This document shows positions 1 to 7,917 of a stretch of DNA of 26,459 nt, piece after piece. Within the stretch, counting starts at the first letter, position 1; each line of letters begins with the position of its first letter. Below the pieces are notes generated by a model. That model was not told the origin of the DNA. It ran no database searches and worked only from the letters and a program-made list of their open reading frames with translations. The stretch comes from an uncultured Selenomonadales bacterium. Lineage in GTDB: Bacteria; Bacillota; Negativicutes; Selenomonadales; Selenomonadaceae. The stretch covers positions 1 to 26,459 of the forward strand of contig CALEPR010000058.1 of the NCBI GenBank assembly GCA_937910665.1. Direction: 5' to 3'. The position numbers and the translations under genes are program-made.

Positions 1-73
1 GCTTGATGAATCCTTATTTACTCATGAAACTCATATTCAAAAATTGATTTCCGTGGCTTTTGTGGCGAAGATA

Positions 74-102
74 TTTACTTTGTGAAATTTATCGGCTATA
101 AT
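74..102 (+). promoter_or_regulatory. Sigma-70-type promoter of the chemotaxis receptor gene
   Basis: A TTTACT -35 (74-79) and a perfect TATAAT -10 (97-102) are separated by 17 bp. They lie about 40 bp upstream of the ATG at 144. A ribosome-binding site (AAAGGGTGG, 128-136) follows. Assignment is by motif and spacing only. Confidence 0.65.
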
Positions 103-143
103 AGTCCTAATTATTTAACTTTTGTCGAAAGGGTGGTTTTTTA

Positions 144-1892
144 ATGAGTTGGATGGATAACGTAAAGGTGGCGCATAAGCTGCTTATCCTCAATGCGATT
201 GCTTTAATCGGAATGTTTGTAATCGGCATTTCAGGATATTTCGCGCAACAAGATGCAAAAGAAGCTATCGAGCGAATGTATGAAGTCAATTTAAAAAATA
301 TCGACTTGGCAGGGCAAGCAAGACATGCGATGCGTATGTCACAACTTCAAGCAATTTTGGCTCCAATGACAGGAGATCAGGCAACTTTCCAAGCGCGCTT
401 AGACAGATACAACAGTCACGTTGCAGAAATGGATAAAAATATTGCTGACTACATTGCTATCAACAGAGATACTCCCGAACTTATTCAGCAGCTGAACAAA
501 ATTCAAGGTCAGTGGGATTCTTTCAAACAAAAAACCAATGTCATAGTAAATTTGCGTCCGCCAATCGGAGCAGATACAAATGCAATGGCGGCTCACAGAA
601 ATCAAGTTCTTGACAACTACGAAGCGAATATCAAAGACTTGGGATTGTCTTTAGGAAATGATCTCAGCGATCTTCAACAACTTTCGCGCGACATTTCGGA
701 AAAAGAAATTTTAGCAAATGCAGACGCGATCGACGCAACGACTCGCAACGTCATTATAATGTTGGCGGTCTGTACGGTGATTTTGCTTGTCACAAGTTAT
801 GCAATTACAAAAGCAATTACCGAACCTTTGCACTACATTATCCATGTTTGCGATAAACTCAATCAAGGCGATTTCAGAGATAAAGGGAATAATTATGAAC
901 ATCGCGCCGACGAGTTCGGAATTGTGCGCGACGCAGTTTTGACTATGAGGACGACGATCAACAAATTGATGAAAAAGACCAGCCAAAACGCAGAACAGCT
1001 TGCGGCATCTTCTCAGGAACTCACGGCAAGTGCCCACCAGTCAGCGCAAGCGTCAGAACAGGTCGCTCAATCGGTTACAAATTCAGCGAGCGCAGTTGCG
1101 GAACAGCAGCAATATGTTGCCGACGCTATGGACGCAATTCAGCACGCTATGGGCTCAATTCACGCACTTAACGACGCATCAAACATTGTCGGCGAAAAAG
1201 TTGACGAAGCGGCTAAACAGGCTGCGGCAGGTTCAGAAGCTATCGAGGACGCAGTCGGAAAAATTCTCAGCGTCGAAAAAATTGTCAATCAGGCGGCGGC
1301 GACTGTCGACAAACTTGGACAGCGCTCAAAAGAAATCGGACAGATTGTCGAGGCAATTTCCGGAATTGCAGAACAGACAAACTTGCTCGCTCTCAACGCA
1401 GCGATCGAGGCGGCGAGAGCCGGCGAACACGGCAGAGGTTTTGCTGTCGTTTCGGAAGAAGTCAGAAAACTTGCTGAAGAATCTCAAGGTGCGGCGCAAA
1501 AAATCGCAACACTTATCGGCGCAATTCAAAATGACACAGACGACGCAGTTGCATCAATGCATGAAGGTTCCATCGCCGTCAAGGAGGGAACAAAGAGCGT
1601 CGAAGATCTCCGCACTTCCTTTGAAAATATCGGAAGCGCATCGGGTCAGGTTACCGAAAGAACGCGTTTGATGGTCAACGATATTAAATCAGTTTCGGAC
1701 GACACAGATTTGATCAGAACGCGTTCGGAAAAAATTTCGGAAAAGAGTGCGGGAGTCGCCAGCGAAATGGAAAGCGTTTCCGCTGCATCTCAACAGCAAT
1801 CTGCATCTGCTGAAGAAATTGCGTCGGCATCAAGCGCACTTGCGAACTTGGCGCAAGATTTGCAGACTTCGTTGCAACATTTCCAATTCTAA
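144..1892 (+). CDS. Methyl-accepting chemotaxis protein
   Basis: A membrane chemoreceptor that passes ligand occupancy to the CheW/CheA kinase array. The 582-residue protein has the classic order: a short cytoplasmic start, a first membrane helix (about 13-33), a helical periplasmic sensor of the four-helix-bundle type (about 35-195), a second membrane helix (about 200-222), a HAMP linker (about 222-275) and a long coiled-coil signalling domain. The conserved hairpin tip lies around residues 400-440 and is recognisable by EQTNLLALNAAIEAARAGE and the following GRGFAVV. There is no C-terminal NWETF-like pentapeptide for CheR/CheB tethering; it ends in LQHFQF. The gene appears monocistronic, with its own promoter and a strong terminator. 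The ligand cannot be told from sequence. Confidence 0.95.
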   Translation: MSWMDNVKVAHKLLILNAIALIGMFVIGISGYFAQQDAKEAIERMYEVNLKNIDLAGQARHAMRMSQLQAILAPMTGDQATFQARLDRYNSHVAEMDKNIADYIAINRDTPELIQQLNKIQGQWDSFKQKTNVIVNLRPPIGADTNAMAAHRNQVLDNYEANIKDLGLSLGNDLSDLQQLSRDISEKEILANADAIDATTRNVIIMLAVCTVILLVTSYAITKAITEPLHYIIHVCDKLNQGDFRDKGNNYEHRADEFGIVRDAVLTMRTTINKLMKKTSQNAEQLAASSQELTASAHQSAQASEQVAQSVTNSASAVAEQQQYVADAMDAIQHAMGSIHALNDASNIVGEKVDEAAKQAAAGSEAIEDAVGKILSVEKIVNQAAATVDKLGQRSKEIGQIVEAISGIAEQTNLLALNAAIEAARAGEHGRGFAVVSEEVRKLAEESQGAAQKIATLIGAIQNDTDDAVASMHEGSIAVKEGTKSVEDLRTSFENIGSASGQVTERTRLMVNDIKSVSDDTDLIRTRSEKISEKSAGVASEMESVSAASQQQSASAEEIASASSALANLAQDLQTSLQHFQF

Positions 1893-1960
1893 AAAAATTT
1901 TGATCGAAACGTTTCATCAATTCTATTGAGAGCATGTAGAAGATTATAAATTTTTTTCTT

Positions 1961-1992
1961 GGTCACCTGATTCGGTGACTATTTTTTTTTTG
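1961..1992 (+). terminator. Rho-independent terminator of the chemoreceptor gene
   Basis: Stem GTCACC/GGTGAC (1962-1967 with 1974-1979) around a 6-nt loop, followed by a run of about 10 T. It lies 70 bp after the stop codon, on the same strand. Confidence 0.85.
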
Positions 1993-2089
1993 AGTAAAAA
2001 TTTTTCTACAGAGCTGATACTTTGCAAAAAATTTTTTGAAAGTTTCTCCGAGAAAAATTTTGTCGCGACGTTATAAATTTTTTCTGTGG

Positions 2090-2118
2090 TTGCGGGAAAA
2101 ATTTTTTTCAAGTAAAAT
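2090..2118 (+). promoter_or_regulatory. Candidate promoter of the secreted TPR protein gene
   Basis: TTGCGG (2090-2095), a 17-bp spacer and TAAAAT (2113-2118), 25 bp upstream of the chosen ATG at 2144. This position also argues against the longer upstream start at 2036, which would lie before the promoter. Confidence 0.45.
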
Positions 2119-2143
2119 ATTGTCGGAAGGGCGGCGATCAGAA

Positions 2144-3241
2144 ATGTTCGAGAAAAAAATTTTTTTGTTGACGTTGGCGACTTTATTTTTGGTTTTTAAT
2201 TTTTCTGTCGCGTCGGCTGAAATAAAAATTATTACAGGCACAGGCGAATATACAATCGACAAAAACTTGAGAGAAACTTTTGAGGAGGCAACCGAACATG
2301 CACGCGAGGAAGCAAAAACTTCTGCGGCGAATCAGGCGGCTTTTTATGTTGAAAGCAAAGTCGATGTAAAAAATAATCAGCTTGTCGAATCCAGAATAAA
2401 AGTTTATGCTGCGGCAATTATGCGACAAATTGATGAAGATATTCACTTTGAACTTGTTGACGGCGGCAAGAATACAAAAATTATTTGTGTTTTGAAAGTG
2501 GAGGTGGACACTTCAAAAATAAATCCTGAAGATATTTTGGGCAGAGATTTGCAATTACAAAAAGTCGAGGAACAAAATTTGCGTATTCAGCAGCTTGAGG
2601 AAGAAAATAAAAAACTGAAGGCGCAATTTGAGCAGGCGACTTCAGAAAAACAAAAATCTGAAATTAAAAATCGATTCGACAAAACTCAACAACAATTTTT
2701 AATCACAAAGTTGGAGCGCGATTTAGATTTGCTGGATTTGGACAGCGCGATTGACTGGCAAAAAATTTTGCCAACGGCGGCGAGATTGCAAGAATTAGAT
2801 CCGCTGAATCCTTCTGCCTTCCGCGCTACAATTTATGCCTACCGCGAGCAAGGCGACTTGAAAAAATCTCTGGATTATTGCAACAGAATTTTAAGTTCAA
2901 ATTGTCCTGACGATACTGCGATTGAGGCTTACACTCAACTTGGCGACATTTATTTTAATGAATTTAACGACAAGACCAACGCAAAAATTTTTGTGGACAA
3001 AGGAATTGCGCTTTGCAAAAAAAATTATTCTGCCGCGATGATTGAAAAATTCGTGAACGGAACTAATTTCCAGATATCAGATTTTACTCCGACAGGCAAG
3101 ACGAACACAATTCGCGAACTTTATATTTTGAAGTCCGACATAGAAAATATTTTCCCAGTCTTCACGCGCATATCTGTCGTGGAAGATATGCTTTTAACCG
3201 AAGACAGAATCCACGACATTAAATACAAAACAAATTGGTAA
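2144..3241 (+). CDS. Secreted coiled-coil/TPR protein of unknown function
   Basis: 365 residues from the ATG at 2144. I chose this start because it puts a clean signal peptide at the N terminus (MFEKK, a hydrophobic core, then cleavage after VASA near residue 25) and because GGAAGGG lies upstream. The open frame continues to 2036, but that extension is basic and would bury the signal. The mature N-terminal domain (about 26-125, with TGTGEYTIDKN and a conserved helix) resembles the FlgT-N/LPP20-like small domains of secreted bacterial proteins. A Glu/Lys/Gln-rich coiled coil follows (about 140-185), then helical TPR-like repeats (about 200-320). No catalytic motif is visible. The exact function is unknown. 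Expression is probably independent of the upstream terminated chemoreceptor gene. Confidence 0.75.
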   Translation: MFEKKIFLLTLATLFLVFNFSVASAEIKIITGTGEYTIDKNLRETFEEATEHAREEAKTSAANQAAFYVESKVDVKNNQLVESRIKVYAAAIMRQIDEDIHFELVDGGKNTKIICVLKVEVDTSKINPEDILGRDLQLQKVEEQNLRIQQLEEENKKLKAQFEQATSEKQKSEIKNRFDKTQQQFLITKLERDLDLLDLDSAIDWQKILPTAARLQELDPLNPSAFRATIYAYREQGDLKKSLDYCNRILSSNCPDDTAIEAYTQLGDIYFNEFNDKTNAKIFVDKGIALCKKNYSAAMIEKFVNGTNFQISDFTPTGKTNTIRELYILKSDIENIFPVFTRISVVEDMLLTEDRIHDIKYKTNW

Positions 3242-3360
3242 TGATAAAAGTAGGGAAAATTTCCAAAAGTTCACGCTTGATTCTTTGTTTGAAATTCAGT
3301 TTTCCATGCTGACGAACAGAAAAAATTTTTATGACATTTTTGGGAAAAATTTTTCTTAAC

Positions 3361-3400
3361 AAAAAAAATCGTCCCGCAGAGTCGCGGAACAAATTTTTTT
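3361..3400. terminator. Terminator between the TPR protein gene and ahbB (bidirectional)
   Basis: Imperfect stem (3371-3377 with 3384-3390, core CCGC/GCGG) flanked by A8 on the left and T8 on the right. It can therefore give an RNA hairpin plus U-tract in both directions and serve the convergent genes ending at 3241 (+) and 3400 (-). Confidence 0.7.
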
Positions 3401-3870
3401 TACTCGCAGAAATATTTCATTCCTGTTTTTTTCCATTCTTTTTTTGAGTACATGATTTGAAAATTTTCAATGCCCGTTGCTGCGGAAAGTTCAGAAATAA
3501 TTTTTTCGCACTCCTCGCGATTTTTCGCATGAACCATTGTATATAAATTATAATTCCAATTCGGCGCAGTCGTCCTGTCATAACAGTGAGAAACTGCAGG
3601 ATGTCCGCTCATTATTTTTGCGATGTCATCAATTTTTTCCGGCGGTACACTCCAAGCGCAAAGTGCATTTGCTTTAAAACCTGCCTCGCGATGACGAAGT
3701 ACCGCTCCCATTTTGCGAATTTTTTTCTCGTCCACCAATTCTTGAACTCTCCGCAAAAATTCCTCTTCGCTGATTCCGACTTTCCCTGCCAAAACTTTAT
3801 AAGGTTCCTCACAAAGCGGAAAATCTTCCTGCAAAACTTTTATAATTTCCTTGTCCTTGTCACTCAACAT
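3400..3870 (-). CDS. ahbB: Siroheme decarboxylase subunit AhbB (AsnC/Lrp fold)
   Basis: 156 residues. With AhbA it forms siroheme decarboxylase, which removes two acetate carboxylates from siroheme to give 12,18-didecarboxysiroheme in the alternative (siroheme-dependent) heme pathway. The N terminus (about 5-55) is an Lrp/AsnC winged-helix domain. The rest is the Lrp-type alpha/beta sandwich. The AhbB-type signature GAVLRHREAGF (55-65) and the conserved segment APNWNYNLYTMVH (about 101-113) distinguish it from genuine Lrp regulators. It follows ahbA with a 9-bp gap and they are co-transcribed. Other pathway genes (ahbC, ahbD, siroheme synthesis) are not in this window. AhbA/AhbB homologues in heme d1 synthesis (NirDLGH) are the main alternative; the two-gene layout favours Ahb. 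Confidence 0.9.
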   Translation of the reverse strand: MLSDKDKEIIKVLQEDFPLCEEPYKVLAGKVGISEEEFLRRVQELVDEKKIRKMGAVLRHREAGFKANALCAWSVPPEKIDDIAKIMSGHPAVSHCYDRTTAPNWNYNLYTMVHAKNREECEKIISELSAATGIENFQIMYSKKEWKKTGMKYFCE

Positions 3871-3879
3871 TTAACTGTC

Positions 3880-4335
3880 CTACTGCAATTTAAATTGAAC
3901 ATTGATTTTATATTTTTTGTTTGCCTTCAACTTTAACATTTCCTCAACGCCGCGCACAGATTTTATTTCAGACAAAATTTTTGTTTCGCTCTCCAAATTC
4001 GGCGTTAAAAGTGTGAACCACAAATTATATTTTCCCTCGCGTTCATAATTATGCGTCGCGCCGGGATATTTATTCACGACTTCGGCGACGGTTTTAATTT
4101 TTGACGGCTCAACTTTCAGCGCAACCAAAGTTCCACCGTAACCGAGTTTGTTTGAATCAAAAAAAGTTCCAATTCGACGCAAATAACCTTCCGCTTTCAG
4201 TTCGCGAATTTTTTTCAAAATTGTTTCTTCGTCAGTGCCAAGTTCCTCAGCCATCGCCGCGAAAGGTCGACTGCAAACCGGCAAATTTCCCTGCAACAAA
4301 TTCAGAACCGATTTGTCAAAACTTGAAAGCTCCAT
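3880..4335 (-). CDS. ahbA: Siroheme decarboxylase subunit AhbA (AsnC/Lrp fold)
   Basis: 151 residues from the ATG at 4335, chosen because a near-perfect GGAGGGAGG (4346-4354) lies upstream. A TTG seven codons earlier sits within that ribosome-binding site and is unlikely. It is the partner subunit of AhbB: an N-terminal winged helix, then the AhbA-type signature RRIGTFFDSNKLGYGGTLVA and the downstream NYEREGKYNLWFTLLTP segment. It is the first gene of the ahbAB operon, driven by the promoter at 4385-4413. Because the protein keeps an HTH domain, autoregulation through the paired dyads around its promoter is conceivable but not shown. Confidence 0.9.
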   Translation of the reverse strand: MELSSFDKSVLNLLQGNLPVCSRPFAAMAEELGTDEETILKKIRELKAEGYLRRIGTFFDSNKLGYGGTLVALKVEPSKIKTVAEVVNKYPGATHNYEREGKYNLWFTLLTPNLESETKILSEIKSVRGVEEMLKLKANKKYKINVQFKLQ

Positions 4336-4362
4336 AAAAATTTTTCCTCCCTCCAAGAAAAA

Positions 4363-4375
4363 TGAATCACATTCA
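4363..4375. promoter_or_regulatory. Operator-like dyad, downstream copy
   Basis: TGAATCACATTCA is a 5-3-5 palindrome immediately downstream of the ahbAB -10, around the expected transcription start. Its exact reverse complement recurs at 4421-4433. Including the adjacent A/T, the match is 14 bp. The binding protein is unknown; it does not match Fnr, Rex or Fur consensus sites that I know. Confidence 0.7.
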
Positions 4376-4384
4376 CTTCTGAGT

Positions 4385-4413
4385 ATTTTACAAATAATTT
4401 TCTGCTACGTCAA
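4385..4413 (-). promoter_or_regulatory. Promoter of ahbAB
   Basis: Read on the minus strand: TTGACG (4408-4413), exactly 17 bp, TAAAAT (4385-4390). It is a strong sigma-70-type match, placed between the two dyads at 4363-4375 and 4421-4433. Confidence 0.8.
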
Positions 4414-4420
4414 GTAAATC

Positions 4421-4433
4421 TGAATGTGATTCA
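4421..4433. promoter_or_regulatory. Operator-like dyad, upstream copy
   Basis: TGAATGTGATTCA lies just upstream of the ahbAB -35 and is the exact reverse complement of the copy at 4363-4375. Centre-to-centre distance is 58 bp. The pair brackets the promoter. Confidence 0.7.
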
Positions 4434-4478
4434 TGCTCGTTTCAAAAAAATTTTAAAAAATTTTTTAACTCCACTTTA

Positions 4479-4507
4479 TTGACTATTCTTCAAGAACAAG
4501 TTATAAG
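4479..4507 (+). promoter_or_regulatory. Promoter of the M48 protease gene
   Basis: TTGACT (4479-4484), 17 bp, TATAAG (4502-4507), about 70 bp upstream of the ATG at 4575. It is divergent from the ahbAB promoter. Confidence 0.7.
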
Positions 4508-4574
4508 TAACAAAAAAAATTCTGAGCGTAGGAATTTTAGAAGATGTATTTTCTTTTGAAATTGAGGTAGAAAA

Positions 4575-6371
4575 ATGTTTAATCTTTCAAAAAAAATTTT
4601 TGTAATCTTAATCGGAATAATTTTTTTTGCTCCGATGAAAGTTCAGGCGGTCGACGCATGGGGAGCGGCGGCTCAGGCGGCGGGAGTTTTTGCGGTTTAT
4701 AAATCAATGTTGTCCTCAATGTTGAGCTTGGGAAATAATGTTGACGCACAGATGTCGGCAAGGCGGCAGGATATTTCGATCAATGGACAGGACAAAAATA
4801 AAATTGATGTCGAACTGGTGGACGGAATTATGATGCGCTTGATTCAAAACGCAACTTATGAATTGAAAGTAAATTCTCTGCCATTCGTTTGGATTGTGAA
4901 TAACAATGATCAATTTAACGCCTCTTGTTATCCTATGAACTATGTCAGCATAAATCGCGGACTTATTCGCGGCTTGAATTTAAATGAAGATGAAATTGCA
5001 TCTGTTTTGGCGCACGAAATGACTCATGGAATTGAACAGCACAGCGCGAAAAATTATGCGAAGGCAATCGCTCAACAAATGGGCGCGATGATGATCGGAA
5101 TGGATGCGAACAGCCGAAACGTTGACTGGAATAAATTGTCGGGAATGGTGAGTTATTCAATCGCAAAAAGTATTACGCTTCCGACTGAACATGATGCGGA
5201 CGAAGGAGGATTTTTTTTGATGACTTCGGCAGGATTTAATCCCGGCGGAGGAGCGGCGGCGATGGCGCGAATGAATTATTATGTTCGATATGAAACGGAA
5301 GATATTTTTGAATTTGATCCGAAAGACAAAGCGAACGAAGAAACTTTCAGCGATCACCCCGACAGCGAAGTTCGCGAGGAAAAACTTTCAAAACTTTTGA
5401 CAGATTATTCCTGCGGACACGTCACGGTAGAAAAAGTTGACAGGCAATATAAAGTTTTAATCGACGGCGCGGAAATTTATTCTGCTCAAGAGAACGGAGA
5501 AATTTATAAATCTGCCGAGAAAGCATATTTTTTTGCCGGAGGTTTGGCGCGAGCTTTTCATGACTTTAAAAATTTTTCCGAGTGGAACTTCAAAACAATT
5601 TCCGGCAACCGAATAGAATTTTTGACTGACGACAAAGTTTTTGAAAATCTGCGCGGGGAAACTTTTGCTTTAAATCTTGGCGAAAAACTTCGTGACGCAG
5701 TCGAAAAAAGTTACAGGTTTGAAAATCCTGCCGCTCGGAAAAAATATTTCGACGCTGAGGTTAAAAGGTTGGAATATTGGCAGAAAATAAAATCTGAAAC
5801 TTCCTCAGCAAATAAAAATTCGGCAAAAAAACTTCGCGAAAATGCCGACATTTATAACGACTATGGACAGGGCGAACTTGCTTTGATTGAAATTGCCCGC
5901 GCACTTCAAGCAAAAAATCAGGACGACATTGCCGAGTGTTTGGGGATTCGCGCCAGAGCAAAAGCAATTTGCGGAGATTACGACGGCGCACTTGCCGACT
6001 CAAATCAATCTGTCGCGCAGGACGCAAAAAATATTTACAACTTTTTGAATCGCGCAGATGTCTTTCATATGCGCGGCGAATTAGATTCCGCTCTCGCCGA
6101 CATTGACACAGCCATTTCTATGGACAAAAAAAATCCAATTTCCTATAAACTTCAGGGCGAAATTTTTGATGAACTCGGCGAAGTCGAAAAGGCGACAGAA
6201 AGTTTTAAATCTTGCTATGAACTGACTAAAAAAAATCCTAACACAATTCCGCTCGACTATCTTGAAAAAATTGATCCCGCAACGGCAGAAAAAATTCGCA
6301 AAGAAAAAGCCGACGCAGAAAAAAAGCGCAAAGAAAAAACCGACAAGTCAAAGTCTGAGGAAGAAAAGTAA
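4575..6371 (+). CDS. Exported M48-family zinc metalloprotease with C-terminal TPRs
   Basis: 598 residues with a signal peptide (cleavage near VQA at 24-26). The M48 catalytic motif HEMTH lies at residues 147-151. The third zinc ligand is probably Glu205, in EHDAD, which fits the E-x-x-A-D pattern of the family. The protease domain spans roughly 75-275. After a middle region without a recognised fold (about 275-395), TPR-like repeats occupy about 410-560. A very charged Lys/Glu tail ends the protein. The architecture resembles the BepA/YfgC group (M48 plus TPR), which act in envelope protein quality control; in a diderm Firmicute an outer-membrane assembly role would fit, but this is inference. 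A GAGGT ribosome-binding site precedes the ATG. It is transcribed alone. Confidence 0.9.
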   Translation: MFNLSKKIFVILIGIIFFAPMKVQAVDAWGAAAQAAGVFAVYKSMLSSMLSLGNNVDAQMSARRQDISINGQDKNKIDVELVDGIMMRLIQNATYELKVNSLPFVWIVNNNDQFNASCYPMNYVSINRGLIRGLNLNEDEIASVLAHEMTHGIEQHSAKNYAKAIAQQMGAMMIGMDANSRNVDWNKLSGMVSYSIAKSITLPTEHDADEGGFFLMTSAGFNPGGGAAAMARMNYYVRYETEDIFEFDPKDKANEETFSDHPDSEVREEKLSKLLTDYSCGHVTVEKVDRQYKVLIDGAEIYSAQENGEIYKSAEKAYFFAGGLARAFHDFKNFSEWNFKTISGNRIEFLTDDKVFENLRGETFALNLGEKLRDAVEKSYRFENPAARKKYFDAEVKRLEYWQKIKSETSSANKNSAKKLRENADIYNDYGQGELALIEIARALQAKNQDDIAECLGIRARAKAICGDYDGALADSNQSVAQDAKNIYNFLNRADVFHMRGELDSALADIDTAISMDKKNPISYKLQGEIFDELGEVEKATESFKSCYELTKKNPNTIPLDYLEKIDPATAEKIRKEKADAEKKRKEKTDKSKSEEEK

Positions 6372-6380
6372 AAAACTTTA

Positions 6381-6436
6381 GTCACAGCTTCTTAGGGGCT
6401 GGGAATTAGGGACTAGATTTTTTTTCTAACCACTAA
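6381..6436. repeat. Heptad-type intergenic repeat, copy A
   Basis: Starts 9 bp after the protease stop. Contains CACAGCTTCTTAGGGG (6383-6398), shared exactly on the opposite strand with copy C (22213-22228), then TTAGGGG/CTGGGAA/TTAGGGA 7-bp units and a T8 run followed by inverted CTAACCACTAAC. The T-run could also let it terminate transcription. Confidence 0.6.
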
Positions 6437-6472
6437 CAACTGGAACTTGTTCTTAAAACTTCCAACCTTCGC

Positions 6473-7033
6473 TCATTCAAAGTTAATCTCCTCGCCGAAA
6501 GAATAATAGTAGCCGACCTTGAAACATTCCTGCAGAAATTTTTTGTCCGCAGGATTTTCAATTTCATCCAAATTATTTTTTGACTTGGCGGCGTTGAAAA
6601 ATTTTCTGCCGTCAGTGTAAAAAGTTTGCAAAGTTGCCTTTGTATTTTTGGAAGAAATATTTTTTCCAATAGGAAAAATTCTCTGTCGCCAACTTTTTTC
6701 GGCGGCAGAATTTTTTTTGACTTCGATAGAATACCTGTCCAGAAAATATAAATTGCCTTCGTAAATCCCGACAAAAATTAAATTTTTATCTGCGGCAATT
6801 CTTTCTTTCGCGGAAGCCGACAAAGTTCCGTCAGTCGCGAAAGCCAATTTAACTTTCTGCTCAAAAAGTTCAAAAGACTGCCAATCACTTTTGAAAAATT
6901 TTTTCTTGTCTGCCTGAACTTTTTTAGCGGATTGTTTTTCAATTTTTATTTTCGGCAAATCGTACGCCGCCGCCGTTCCTGAAAAAAAAATCAGCCCGAC
7001 CAACATCGCGCCGACAAAATTTCTGAAATACAT
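6473..7033 (-). CDS. Secreted protein of unknown function
   Basis: 186 residues with an N-terminal signal peptide (MYFRNFVGAMLVGLIFFSG, cleavage near TAAA). The mature part is Lys-rich and shows no cysteine pattern, catalytic motif or membrane segment that I recognise. The ATG at 7033 abuts the TAG stop of the YopX-like gene, and AAGGAAG precedes it, so the two genes are translationally linked. I do not recognise a family. Confidence 0.7.
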   Translation of the reverse strand: MYFRNFVGAMLVGLIFFSGTAAAYDLPKIKIEKQSAKKVQADKKKFFKSDWQSFELFEQKVKLAFATDGTLSASAKERIAADKNLIFVGIYEGNLYFLDRYSIEVKKNSAAEKSWRQRIFPIGKNISSKNTKATLQTFYTDGRKFFNAAKSKNNLDEIENPADKKFLQECFKVGYYYSFGEEINFE

Positions 7034-7522
7034 CTATTCACTTCCTTGATAAATAACTGTTTCAACTTTTAAGAATTTTTTTTTTACAGTCTTGATTTTC
7101 TTTTTGCCGGAAATTTTTTCAACCAAAAGTTCGGGATTTTCAAATCTGTTTCCCAAAATTTTTATTTTCCAGTCGTTAATATCATACAACGGTTGAACCT
7201 CGCTGTTATTGCCGCAACGAACGACAAAGCAACCGTGAAAAAATTCTACCAGTCCAATCTTTCCGTCGTAAAATGAAATTATGTCGTCCTCATAAATTTC
7301 TTTTCCTTCGCTGTCGAGCAAACCTGTAAATTGACCGACAGTTTCCGCCGCGACCCGGTAACCTTCGTAGCCGTTGTCGTACACAAAAATGTGCGCTTGC
7401 GGACCGGGATCGCCGTAAGTCCCGCGCTTCAAATAAAATCCATATATCCAAATGTTTTTTGTTTCGCCGCTGAATATTTGAAAAGTTTTTAAACCTCTGT
7501 ACTTAATTTCGCGTTCAGCCAC
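7034..7522 (-). CDS. YopX-family protein
   Basis: 162 residues from the GTG at 7522. This start is preceded by GGGAGG at 8-nt spacing, whereas an earlier in-frame GTG at 7531 overlaps that ribosome-binding site. The core matches the YopX domain typical of phage and integrative elements: KYRGLKTF at the start, IWIYGFYLKRG, ETVGQFTGLLDSEGKEIYEDDII, a glycine-rich strand and a closing ENPELL. A basic Lys-rich extension (about 135-162) follows that core. YopX proteins have no established biochemical role. Here the gene stands without any other phage gene and leads a two-gene unit with a secreted protein, so it may be a domesticated remnant. Confidence 0.85.
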   Translation of the reverse strand: MAEREIKYRGLKTFQIFSGETKNIWIYGFYLKRGTYGDPGPQAHIFVYDNGYEGYRVAAETVGQFTGLLDSEGKEIYEDDIISFYDGKIGLVEFFHGCFVVRCGNNSEVQPLYDINDWKIKILGNRFENPELLVEKISGKKKIKTVKKKFLKVETVIYQGSE

Positions 7523-7836
7523 ATTGGTCACCTCCCAGCTTTACGGCTGAATCCGAATTGGATTGTCAGATCGCTCGATGATATTTCTATTCTAAGTAAA
7601 ATTTTTTATCCGTCATCATTTATTTTCAAACTATTTTAACAACTTCCTTGTGTATTCTACACTATTTAAATTTTAATTTCAATATTCTGTAACGAAAACC
7701 TTTTCCAAATACTTATAGCCGAGAATTTTATGTGGAAAAAAATTAGCAAGTGCGAAACATTTCATTTACAAGATGATGAAAAAAATTTGCCGCTATTTTT
7801 CTGCTTCGTTGCACTTCACTTGACAATTCAAGAACT
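7523..7836. other. Intergenic stretch without a convincing gene
   Basis: About 310 bp upstream of the yopX-like gene. It is AT-rich and holds the presumed minus-strand promoter region of that gene, but no motif pair I would defend. A 56-codon plus-strand frame (7730-7900) has no ribosome-binding site and runs through the terminator hairpin, so it is not called. Confidence 0.5.
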
Positions 7837-7874
7837 AAAAAAACCCCAAAACTTTATGAGCAAGAAATGGGGTT
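7837..7874 (-). terminator. Terminator of the SDR-flavodoxin operon
   Basis: On the minus strand AACCCCA/TGGGGTT (7842-7848 with 7868-7874) forms a 7-bp stem with a long loop, followed by a T7 run. It lies 44 bp after the last flavodoxin gene. Confidence 0.75.
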
Positions 7875-7917
7875 CTGATATTTTCTTATTTCGATTATAA
7901 ATTTTTTTAGTCACAAA

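Noticed and set aside
2036..2143. Longer N terminus for the secreted TPR protein
   Set aside because: It would precede the candidate promoter and put 36 basic residues before a clear signal peptide.
7034..7522. Prophage boundary suggested by YopX
   Set aside because: No integrase, structural or lysis gene and no attachment-site repeat was found nearby.
7730..7900. 56-codon plus-strand frame
   Set aside because: No Shine-Dalgarno, and it reads through the terminator hairpin of the opposite operon.
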